DNA of 64,000 nt from Gammaproteobacteria bacterium (GTDB lineage: Bacteria; Pseudomonadota; Gammaproteobacteria; Steroidobacterales; Woeseiaceae): positions 1 to 64,000 of the forward strand of contig JAHZJK010000029.1 in NCBI GenBank assembly GCA_022600955.1, read 5' to 3'. The position numbers and the translations under genes were made by a program. The notes under the pieces are model-generated. The model had not been told where the DNA came from, ran no database searches, and saw only the letters and a program-made list of their open reading frames with translations. Positions 9,183-16,822 of the stretch are shown here, one piece after another (position 1 is the first letter of the stretch; each line of letters starts with the position of its first letter).

Positions 9183-9778
9183 CACACGTCGCCATTATCG
9201 ATAGCGGTGGCGCGAACATTGCGTCAGTGCGTTATGCATTTGATCGACTCGGGGCCACCTCAGAACTAACGACCGATGCGGAGACCATTCGCTCCGCACC
9301 GCGAGTACTATTGCCTGGCGTCGGTGCGGCCAGGGATGCGATGCGTCGATTGCGCGCCGCCGGCCTGACTGACGTTATTCGCGAACTACAGCAGCCTGTA
9401 CTCGGGATATGTCTTGGCATGCAGCTTATGTGTGAAGCCTCTGAAGAGGAAGACACGGATTGCCTGGGTATATTCACTGCTGCGGCAAAGCAATTAAGCG
9501 GTTCGCCCGATCGGCCAGTGCCGAACATGGGCTGGTGTGCCACCAGCGCGAGGAGCCCTCACCCGCTGCTGCGACACATCGACGATGGAAGCTATTTCTA
9601 CTACGTGCATGGTTACGCGATTCCGGTTACGGCGCAGACTGTAGCAACGGCAGAGCACTCGCAGAGTTTCTCCGCAATTCTGGCGCGGGACAACTTTGTT
9701 GCGGCCCAGTTTCACCCGGAACGCTCGTCTGATGTCGGCGCCAAACTGTTGCAGAATTTCGTGAGATCGTCCGCGTGA
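9179..9778 (+). CDS. hisH: Imidazole glycerol phosphate synthase, glutamine amidotransferase subunit
   Basis: HisH hydrolyses glutamine and channels ammonia to HisF. The 199-residue protein is a class I amidotransferase. The nucleophile cysteine lies in GICLGMQLM, the catalytic His-Glu pair in AQFHPERSSD, and the oxyanion loop in LLPGVGAARDAM. The start ATG overlaps the hisB stop. The N-terminal segment reads IDSGGANIASV, where many homologues have an Asn-Leu pair after Gly-Gly/Gly-Asn, a small variation only. Confidence 0.96.
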   Translation: MTHVAIIDSGGANIASVRYAFDRLGATSELTTDAETIRSAPRVLLPGVGAARDAMRRLRAAGLTDVIRELQQPVLGICLGMQLMCEASEEEDTDCLGIFTAAAKQLSGSPDRPVPNMGWCATSARSPHPLLRHIDDGSYFYYVHGYAIPVTAQTVATAEHSQSFSAILARDNFVAAQFHPERSSDVGAKLLQNFVRSSA

Positions 9779-10515
9779 AGATCATTCCGGCAATAGACAT
9801 TAAAGACGGTCGTTGTGTACGTCTGTTTAAAGGAGATTTCGAGCAGACCACGGAATACAGCGCCGATCCTGCCGCGGTCGGCAGGCGTTTCTCAAAGCTC
9901 GATGTGCAGGATATTCATATCGTCGATCTCGACGGTGCGAAATCCGGTACGCAGTCCAATCATGAAATAGTTTCGAGCATCGCGTCGGAGTCTGATCTCG
10001 ATATTCAGCTGGGTGGCGGTATCCGCACGCGGGAGGATGTTGCGCAGTGGCTTTCTGTCGGGGTACGTCGCTGTGTCGTTGGCAGTGTCGCGATAAGCTC
10101 ACCGTCGCTGGTGCTGGAATGGATGCAGGAGTTTGGCGCCGACAGCATCGTTTTGGCGCTCGACGTCAAACTTGGCAGCGATGGCATACCATTGCTTACG
10201 ACGCATGGCTGGACACAGGATTCCGGACTACCGCTCTGGGATTGCCTGACCGCGTACGACAATGTGCCGCCTCAGCATGTGCTGTGTACCGATGTTGCCC
10301 GGGATGGCGCGATGGCCGGTCCCAATACCGAGTTGTATTCACGCATCATCGAGCGCTACCCGGCATTACAACTACAGGCATCCGGTGGCGTTCGCAATAT
10401 CGAAGATATGCAACAGCTGCGCGAAATCGGTGTGCCCGCTGCAATTACAGGAAGAGCGCTGCTGGATGGCAAAATCACCGAGAACGAGGTGGCATCATTC
10501 CGGCAAAGCGCATAA
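9775..10515 (+). CDS. hisA: ProFAR isomerase
   Basis: HisA is the (beta/alpha)8 barrel isomerase of the pathway's fourth step. It starts with GTG at 9775, overlapping the hisH stop by 4 bases. It begins [22 protein letters not shown], where the catalytic Asp is that of AIDIKDG. Other marks are the phosphate-binding [11 protein letters not shown], the second catalytic Asp in [14 protein letters not shown], and [11 protein letters not shown]. The length of 246 residues is standard. The 3' end overlaps the probable hisF start by 19 bases. Confidence 0.97.
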   Translation: MKIIPAIDIKDGRCVRLFKGDFEQTTEYSADPAAVGRRFSKLDVQDIHIVDLDGAKSGTQSNHEIVSSIASESDLDIQLGGGIRTREDVAQWLSVGVRRCVVGSVAISSPSLVLEWMQEFGADSIVLALDVKLGSDGIPLLTTHGWTQDSGLPLWDCLTAYDNVPPQHVLCTDVARDGAMAGPNTELYSRIIERYPALQLQASGGVRNIEDMQQLREIGVPAAITGRALLDGKITENEVASFRQSA

Positions 10516-11264
10516 TTCCCTGCCTGGATGTACGCGATGGTGTTGTCGTCAAGGGCGTGCAGTTTCGTAACCACAAGGTCGTGGGCGACATACTTGCGCT
10601 TGCGCAGCGTTATTGCGACGAAGGTGCAGACGAGCTTGTGTTCTACGACATTACTGCGAGCCCTGACGACCGCACGGTTGACCGCAGTTGGGTCGATCGT
10701 GTTGCCTCAGTGATCAATATCCCGTTCTGCGTCGCCGGCGGGATCAGGTCTCTCGCAGACGCGGAAGATGTATTGAACAAGGGCGCCGACAAGATTTCCA
10801 TTAACTCCCCCGCACTCGCCAATCCGGATCTCATCGGTGAGCTGGCGACGCGCTTCGGCTCGCAATGCATCGTCATTGGCATCGACAGTCGTGCAGAAAG
10901 CGGTGACTATTGTGTTTATCAGTACACCGGGGATCCAGACAGGACACGCGCCGCCGAACGCCTTACGAGCGACTGGATTGCAGAAGTGCAGCGACGAGGA
11001 GCCGGTGAGATTGTGCTGAACTGCATGAACCAGGACGGCGTTCGACAAGGCTACGACACAGCCCAAATTGCATCGATGAGAGCTATCTGCAGCGTACCTC
11101 TGATTGCCTCGGGTGGCGCTGGCGCCCTGCAACACTTCGCAGAAGTTTTTAGTGAGACGAACGTCGATGGCGCCCTGGCGGCCAGTGTGTTTCACAGTGC
11201 GCAAATCCATATCGCCGACCTGAAGCGTTATCTCGCAGATCGCGGTATAAGTATTCGACCCTGA
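10497..11264 (+). CDS. hisF: Imidazole glycerol phosphate synthase, cyclase subunit (AUU start)
   Basis: HisF is the barrel partner of HisH and makes IGP and AICAR. The homologous region begins [13 protein letters not shown], yet no ATG, GTG, TTG or CTG lies in frame for over 100 bases upstream. The ATT at 10497 gives [12 protein letters not shown], which puts the catalytic aspartate at position 11, exactly as in canonical HisF. A good ribosome binding site (GAGGTGG, 10486-10492) precedes it by 4 bases. ATC at 10494 is the only near alternative. Phosphate-site motifs CVAGGIRS and [13 protein letters not shown] are intact. The 255-residue length is normal. Confidence 0.93.
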   Translation: MPAKRIIPCLDVRDGVVVKGVQFRNHKVVGDILALAQRYCDEGADELVFYDITASPDDRTVDRSWVDRVASVINIPFCVAGGIRSLADAEDVLNKGADKISINSPALANPDLIGELATRFGSQCIVIGIDSRAESGDYCVYQYTGDPDRTRAAERLTSDWIAEVQRRGAGEIVLNCMNQDGVRQGYDTAQIASMRAICSVPLIASGGAGALQHFAEVFSETNVDGALAASVFHSAQIHIADLKRYLADRGISIRP

Positions 11265-11274
11265 GGAAACCGGC

Positions 11275-11580
11275 ATGAGCCACGCAGACATCGCATTCTT
11301 CACCGAGCTCGAAGAAATCATTCATACTCGACTTCGTCACCCGACAAATGACAGTTACACTGCTCGACTGCACGCAGCAGGTACCAAACGACTGGCACAA
11401 AAAGTCGGGGAGGAAGGACTGGAAGTCGCACTCGCAGCAACCGCCGGCGACAAGCAAGAAGTTGTCGACGAGGCAGCGGATCTTGTCTACCACCTGGTTG
11501 TGCTACTGGCAGACCAGGGCCTGCGCCTTGGCGATGTAGCGGACCGACTCAAGGCACGCCATGCCGCCAAGCCTGGATAG
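11275..11580 (+). CDS. hisE: Phosphoribosyl-ATP pyrophosphatase
   Basis: HisE hydrolyses PR-ATP to PR-AMP, the second step. The 101-residue protein is all-helical and of the MazG/HisE fold, with KRLAQKVGEEGLEVALAA and the metal-binding EVVDEAADLVYHLVVLL. It stands alone, without the HisI cyclohydrolase domain found fused in enterobacteria. It follows hisF by 10 bases with GAGGAAA as the ribosome binding site and is the last his gene here. It is convergent with the GST gene, 8 bp away. Confidence 0.96.
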   Translation: MSHADIAFFTELEEIIHTRLRHPTNDSYTARLHAAGTKRLAQKVGEEGLEVALAATAGDKQEVVDEAADLVYHLVVLLADQGLRLGDVADRLKARHAAKPG

Positions 11581-11588
11581 TCCGCCTG

Positions 11589-12185
11589 CTAGGTGGCCTC
11601 GACCGCGGCCATCGCCCTTTCGTAAGCGGGACGAGCAACGCACCGGTCCGCGTAAGCATCCAGATTGTGGCTGTTCGGCAACATGTTAAACATGCGCATG
11701 AAAATTGCGCTGGACCCAAGCATTACGTCGGCAGCCGTGAACTGATCGCCAAGAATCCAGTCGTGACCTTCGAGCGCGTCGTCGAATGTCTTGATCATCG
11801 TGTCAAAGTCGCCCCAGCCACTGCGTGCCTTGTTGCTTTCGACATTATTGAGTTTCTCAGACATCGCCGGCTCAACGACGGCCGGCGTATACATGCACCA
11901 ATACAAAAACTTGCCGCGCGAAGGGTGCACTGGCATCGGTGCCAACGTCCCACTGCAGTAGCGATCAGCGATATAGATGCAGATGGCCGCAGACTCTGAC
12001 ATCGAAGCATCACCGTCTTTTAACGCCGGTACCTTGCCCATTGGACTCGCTTCCAGGAACTCGCCGTTGTCCCCAGGTTGATCAGTACCAAGGTCGACTA
12101 TCTCTGACTCGTAATTTACCCCGGCTTCCTCGAGCATCCAGAATGCGCGGGGAGAACGTGTTTGTGGTGCCCAGAAAAGTTTCAT
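11589..12185 (-). CDS. Glutathione S-transferase family protein
   Basis: A 198-residue soluble GST-fold protein. The N-terminal thioredoxin-like half (residues 1-80) begins with LFWAPQTRSPRAFWMLEEAG. It carries the glutathione-binding pattern GKVPALKDGDASMSESAAICIYIAD, with cis-Pro and the Glu/Ser that bind the gamma-glutamyl group. The helical C-terminal half includes WILGDQFTAADVMLGS, the N-capping motif. The substrate is unknown. The ATG overlaps the lysAC stop by 4 bases, so it is probably co-transcribed with lysAC, although no functional link to lysine synthesis is evident. Confidence 0.9.
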   Translation of the reverse strand: MKLFWAPQTRSPRAFWMLEEAGVNYESEIVDLGTDQPGDNGEFLEASPMGKVPALKDGDASMSESAAICIYIADRYCSGTLAPMPVHPSRGKFLYWCMYTPAVVEPAMSEKLNNVESNKARSGWGDFDTMIKTFDDALEGHDWILGDQFTAADVMLGSSAIFMRMFNMLPNSHNLDAYADRCVARPAYERAMAAVEAT

Positions 12186-14824
12186 ATGACGATTTCTCTT
12201 GCGACTTCGCGTCGATTGTATTGTGAGCTCATGACAAAGCCATACGCGCCCGCATTGGCGATCAGGATAACATCACCTTCGACGGTGGGTGGTAGCAGTC
12301 GATCACTGCCAAGCCGGTCACCGGTCTCACAGATCGGTCCAACGATTGTAACGGTCTCGCTCGGCGCCTGGTCCGCGCGAGACAGATTTACAATCTCGTG
12401 GTACGCACCATAAAGCGCCGGGCGAATCAGGGAGTTCATACCGGTACCCACGCCTATATAACGCATCTCCCCTTTGCCCTTTGTTTGCGTTACGCGTGTC
12501 AGCAAAACTCCGGCGCGGGCGACCAGGAAACGTCCGGGCTCGAGCCAGAGATTAAACTGTGGATAGGTTTCCTTAATTTCAGCTAGCGTATCGTCCAGTC
12601 GCTCGAGGTCGAAATCCCTGTCGCCAGGTTTCTCTGGCACACCAAGGCCACCGCCGAGATCTATTGTCTTTACGCTTGGGAACAACTCGGCAATTTGCAC
12701 CAGTTCTCCGGCAACGCTGCGCCAGTTATTCGGATCGAGAATGCCGCTGCCGCTATGCGCATGTATACCGACAACTCGCGCGCCCGCGGCGTCAACCAGT
12801 CGGGCAAGTTCGCTAACCTCAAATCTCGGCACACCGAACTTCGAATGTACACCCGCTGTCTTGACGTGCTCATGATGTCCACGCCCCTGTCCCGGATCAA
12901 CGCGCACAAACAGGTCCTTGCCCTTAAAAAGCTCCGGCCACGCCTGTAGCGGATAAAGATTGTCCAGCGTGACCTGCAAGCCCTTATCCAGGCCCCACTG
13001 ATACTCGTCCCGCGGTGCGAAGTTCGGCGTGAACAGGATGCGGCTCAAGTCGATGTCAGGAATCACCTCCTGCAACCAGTCAACCTCCCCCGGCGAGACG
13101 CATTCAAAGTCGACGCCAGCGGCACTTAGCGTACGCAGCAGTTCAGCATTGAAGTTGGCCTTAACTGCGTACAGGATACGGTCAATATTCTTGAGTCCCA
13201 GCAGGCTATTCGCGGCATTCGCAACGCTCTCGCGATCGTACACGTAAGCGCTGAGCTGTCCATCCGCCAGCGCCAGCAATTCGTCGCGCTTTTGCATCCA
13301 CCACGTATCAGCCGCTCTGGCTACCGGCTCCTCGCCCGCAAACAGTCGCTCCCAACTACTGCCGAATACACTCGATGCGCCCTTCTTGCGAATGATCGAG
13401 GCATGCAACTTGCTCACCAGTCGGGGGCCTTGCTGCTTGTCGACAACGAAGCTCAGATTAAGGTCATTCGCAGCCTGCGACATCAGGTGGATACGTTCTT
13501 CTTCGAAGACCTCCAGGGCGGGAGCCAGGCGCGGAATAATCGTTCTGATCTTGCGTCCTACGAGGCTGACTGCAGAACAGTTTGCGATAACGCGTACCCG
13601 GCAAAGCTGCTCAAGGTCATCGACCAGGGACTCTTCAACATCGTCGGGTAACGCGCCGTCAGACGTATCAATCGACACTGTTACATTCGTTTCCGAGGTC
13701 GAGATCAGATCGACCGAAACGCCGTTGTCACTAAATGCGGCGAATGCCCTCGCAAGGAAACCAACCTCGTGCCACATCCCCACACCGTCCATTGAGATCA
13801 GCGTCAGACCATTGCGGATGCAAATCCCTTTTACCTGAGGCTCGACTTCCTCTGTCACCGACGAAATGACCGTACCGCTGATCTGCGGATCGGTGGTACT
13901 GCGGATAAAGATCGGGATGCCGTATTCACGCGCTGGGGAGATGCAACGTGGATGCAGGACTGAACTGCCGGCGGACGCCAGTTCCTGGGCCTCGTCGTAA
14001 TGCAGTGCTATCAACAGGCGGGCCGAAGGCACATCCCGCGGGTCCGCCGTGAACATGCCCGGAACGTCTGTCCAGATTTCGAACCGACGTGCTTGCAGGC
14101 GTGCCGCGAAATAGGCGGCAGACGTGTCGGAACCACCCCGACCCAGCAATACCGTCTCTCCGTTGCGGTTTCTCGCGATAAAACCCTGCGTCAGGATAAT
14201 TTTCTTGTGTGCGGCGAGCCTGGTCTGGAGATCCTTATCGGGCCTGAAGTCACAAGTCGCAGAGAGGTAGGACTGAGGCCCCTGGGCTGTATTCCTGGAT
14301 ACGCTGGTCAGGAGCTCTCTCGCATCGACCCACTGTACGGGCAGTCCTGCCCGCGACAAGTATTCGGCACCAAGCCGGGTGGACATCAACTCGCCCAGCG
14401 CCATGATCCGAACTCGAACCCGCACACTGACTTCGCGAATCAGCCGAACGCCGGCGACGAGTTGCTCGAGCTCGTGCAGTGTCTCGTCGAGCAAAGCTGC
14501 ACCATCAAGCCCCAGATCATCTGCGAGCGCATAGTGCTGTGTACGAACCTGCTCCAGCACCACGCTGGGATCGTCCGACACCGCAGTCTTGAGAAGCTCT
14601 TCCAGTGCATTGGACACCCCACTGAGCGCAGAGTGAACCACAACGGGCTGCAACCCTTCAGCAAGGCGCTGTCGTAGCAAAGTTGCCACGGTAGACCAGT
14701 TGCTCGCACTCGACACGCTGGTGCCGCCAAATTTCAGAACAACCCAGGGTGAGGTCGTTACTTCCGGGGGCGCGCCCAGCAAACCACTGTCCTCAAAAAC
14801 TGCTTCCGAAATCTCGCGGTTCAT
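12182..14824 (-). CDS. lysAC: Bifunctional aspartate kinase / diaminopimelate decarboxylase
   Basis: One chain of 880 residues joins the first and last enzymes of lysine synthesis. The N-terminal kinase starts with WVVLKFGGTSVSSASN, has the LLGRGGSDTSAAYFAARL segment, and two ACT-type regulatory repeats to about residue 460. The C-terminal PLP barrel carries the lysine in ILYAVKANFNAELL, then GGGLGVPEKPGD and the late CETGDRL. Such fusions are known in Xanthomonas. I choose ATG 14824; a TTG 33 bases upstream is in frame but lies against the leader terminator. Feedback by lysine through the ACT domains is expected. It is coupled to the downstream GST gene. Confidence 0.95.
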   Translation of the reverse strand: MNREISEAVFEDSGLLGAPPEVTTSPWVVLKFGGTSVSSASNWSTVATLLRQRLAEGLQPVVVHSALSGVSNALEELLKTAVSDDPSVVLEQVRTQHYALADDLGLDGAALLDETLHELEQLVAGVRLIREVSVRVRVRIMALGELMSTRLGAEYLSRAGLPVQWVDARELLTSVSRNTAQGPQSYLSATCDFRPDKDLQTRLAAHKKIILTQGFIARNRNGETVLLGRGGSDTSAAYFAARLQARRFEIWTDVPGMFTADPRDVPSARLLIALHYDEAQELASAGSSVLHPRCISPAREYGIPIFIRSTTDPQISGTVISSVTEEVEPQVKGICIRNGLTLISMDGVGMWHEVGFLARAFAAFSDNGVSVDLISTSETNVTVSIDTSDGALPDDVEESLVDDLEQLCRVRVIANCSAVSLVGRKIRTIIPRLAPALEVFEEERIHLMSQAANDLNLSFVVDKQQGPRLVSKLHASIIRKKGASSVFGSSWERLFAGEEPVARAADTWWMQKRDELLALADGQLSAYVYDRESVANAANSLLGLKNIDRILYAVKANFNAELLRTLSAAGVDFECVSPGEVDWLQEVIPDIDLSRILFTPNFAPRDEYQWGLDKGLQVTLDNLYPLQAWPELFKGKDLFVRVDPGQGRGHHEHVKTAGVHSKFGVPRFEVSELARLVDAAGARVVGIHAHSGSGILDPNNWRSVAGELVQIAELFPSVKTIDLGGGLGVPEKPGDRDFDLERLDDTLAEIKETYPQFNLWLEPGRFLVARAGVLLTRVTQTKGKGEMRYIGVGTGMNSLIRPALYGAYHEIVNLSRADQAPSETVTIVGPICETGDRLGSDRLLPPTVEGDVILIANAGAYGFVMSSQYNRREVAREIVI

Positions 14825-14850
14825 GTTTTCGTTATCCGATCGTCTTTCAA

Positions 14851-14890
14851 AAACCAAAAAAAAACCCGCTAGGACGTACCTGGCGGGTTT
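14851..14890 (-). terminator. Rho-independent terminator in the lysAC leader (possible attenuator)
   Basis: On the minus strand AAACCCGC (14883-14890) pairs with GCGGGTTT (14862-14869) over a 13-base loop, followed by a run of about ten U with the stem's own. It ends only about 30 bases before the lysAC ATG. It can serve as the ilvD terminator. Because no promoter fits in the remaining 30 bases, lysAC transcripts must cross it, which suggests attenuation or leaky read-through. No lysine riboswitch consensus is recognised upstream. Confidence 0.85.
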
Positions 14891-15066
14891 GCTGACAATG
14901 TCCGAACCTTATTATCTAGCCGGTACAGTTGCCACTCGCACCCACGCACCTCTGGCGCGCCATATATTTTATGTGTTTTATCATTTCGAACGAATCGAGA
15001 TGCAGGCACATTGCATGGGTGTCATAAAAAAGCATCGTCGCAGTAGGCCCGACCACGAGCGAAACG

Positions 15067-16758
15067 TCAAGTTTCGTCCCAGTCCGGCGGAATTGTCACG
15101 GCGCCTTCGGAAGCTGAAGACACCTCATTTCGATATTTGGCCAACGCGCCACGGCGAACCGGCGATTTTGGTCGCTTCCAGGCCGATCGTCGTTCAGCCA
15201 TCGTTGCCTCATCGACAGCAACGTTAATCTCTTTGGACTCCGCATCAATGCGAATCCGGTCACCGTCTTCCACCAGTGCAATTGGGCCACCGACTGCAGC
15301 CTCCGGCGTAACGTGGCCGACGACAAAACCGTGACTGCCGCCCGAGAAGCGACCATCGGTAATAAGAGCCACATCCTTGCCAAGACCCTTGCCCATTATG
15401 GCGCCAGTCGGACTGAGCATTTCACGCATACCGGGCGCGCCTTTCGGGCCTTCGTATCGTATAACCAGGACGTCACCCGCCGTGACCACATTGTCCAGGA
15501 TCGCTTGCAACGCCTCTTCTTCAGAATGGAACACCCGCGCGACGCCCTCGAAATGCAGTCCTTCCTTGCCCGTAATCTTGGCAACGGCGCCCTCGGGGGC
15601 CAGGTTGCCATACAAAATCGCAAGGTGGCTGTCCGGCTTAATCGGTTGTTCGAAGTCCCGTACGATGTCCTGCCCTTCGGGATAATCGGCGACATCGGCG
15701 AGGTTCTCGGCCAACGTCTTTCCTGTAACCGTAAGGCAATCACCGTGTAGCAGGCCGCGATCCAGCATGCGCTTCATGAGCGGCTGGATCCCACCAATCT
15801 CGATGAGTTCCGACATCAGGTACCTGCCACTGGGGCGTACATCGGCCAGCACTGGCGTCATGGCACCGATGCGGGTGAAATCGTCAAGACCGAGCTCGAC
15901 TTCGGCCTCACGTGCTATCGCTATCAGATGCAGCACCGCGTTCGTGGAGCCGCCGAGTGCTATAACCACTGATATCGCGTTTTCAAATGCCGGCTTCGTC
16001 ATGATATCGAGTGGTTTCAGATCACGTTTGATCAGTTCCATGACAGCCGCGCCAGCTCGGTGGCAATCCGATATCTTGTCACTTGATACCGCCTCCTGGG
16101 CCGAGCTGTTTGCGAGACTCATACCGAGCGCTTCGATCGCTGACGCCATCGTGTTGGCCGTGTACATGCCGCCACAAGCTCCGGGGCCGGGAATCGCAGT
16201 GCGTTCCACTTCAAGCAGCTCATCGCTGGAAATGCTCCCACCTGACCTGGCGCCCACCGCTTCAAAAACCGACACAACGTCACGCCGCTTCGCGCCCGGC
16301 TTGATTGTGCCACCGTAAACGAACACAGACGGTCGGTTAAGGCGCGCCATCGCCATCACGCACGCGGGCATATTCTTGTCACAGCCGCCGATAGTGACGA
16401 CACCGTCAAAGCCTTCAGCGCCCGCTACTGCCTCTATGGAGTCTGCAATGATCTCTCTGGATACCAGCGAATAACGCATACCCGGGGTCCCCATCGATAT
16501 GCCGTCAGAGACACTGATCGTATTGAAAATTACGCCTTTGGCACCCGCCTCGTTCGCGCCTTTCTCGGCTTCTTCTGCCAGGCCGTCGATATGCATGTTG
16601 CAGGGCGTCACCATACTCCAGGTCGACGCAATGCCGATCTGTGGGCGCTGGAAGTCATCTTCTTTGAAACCGACTGCGCGCAACATGGCACGACTCGGTG
16701 CCTGTTCGTCGCCATCGACAACGACGCGAGAATAGCGTCGCAGATCTTTGTCACTCAT
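15067..16758 (-). CDS. ilvD: Dihydroxy-acid dehydratase
   Basis: IlvD dehydrates the dihydroxy acids of isoleucine and valine synthesis using an Fe-S cluster. The 563-residue length fits the IlvD/Edd family. Cluster and substrate motifs are visible: the cysteine in [45 protein letters not shown], and the C-terminal [18 protein letters not shown]. The signature closest to IlvD rather than 6-phosphogluconate dehydratase is the overall length and the amino-terminal RSRVVVDG-like region. It has its own upstream space of 64 bases to the kinase gene. Confidence 0.95.
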   Translation of the reverse strand: MSDKDLRRYSRVVVDGDEQAPSRAMLRAVGFKEDDFQRPQIGIASTWSMVTPCNMHIDGLAEEAEKGANEAGAKGVIFNTISVSDGISMGTPGMRYSLVSREIIADSIEAVAGAEGFDGVVTIGGCDKNMPACVMAMARLNRPSVFVYGGTIKPGAKRRDVVSVFEAVGARSGGSISSDELLEVERTAIPGPGACGGMYTANTMASAIEALGMSLANSSAQEAVSSDKISDCHRAGAAVMELIKRDLKPLDIMTKPAFENAISVVIALGGSTNAVLHLIAIAREAEVELGLDDFTRIGAMTPVLADVRPSGRYLMSELIEIGGIQPLMKRMLDRGLLHGDCLTVTGKTLAENLADVADYPEGQDIVRDFEQPIKPDSHLAILYGNLAPEGAVAKITGKEGLHFEGVARVFHSEEEALQAILDNVVTAGDVLVIRYEGPKGAPGMREMLSPTGAIMGKGLGKDVALITDGRFSGGSHGFVVGHVTPEAAVGGPIALVEDGDRIRIDAESKEINVAVDEATMAERRSAWKRPKSPVRRGALAKYRNEVSSASEGAVTIPPDWDET

Positions 16759-16822
16759 GGTTTAACCGTCACTCCTCAAGGGCCTGGCAGTGCGGCAGGC
16801 CGGAGCGGCAGTCTAGCAGTAT

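Noticed and set aside
10047-10496. Long N-terminal extension to hisF starting inside hisA
   Set aside because: The frame is open, but it is antiparallel to no known domain and overlaps hisA in another frame; HisF homology starts at 10497-10500.
14920-15045. Leader peptide gene (MLFYDTH...) before lysAC
   Set aside because: 39 codons, no clear ribosome binding site, only two Lys codons; compatible with chance.
14858-15066. Lysine riboswitch before lysAC
   Set aside because: Only AGAGGTGCG resembles the L-box; the later conserved segments are absent, and the leader from that point to the terminator is about 90 bases, too short.
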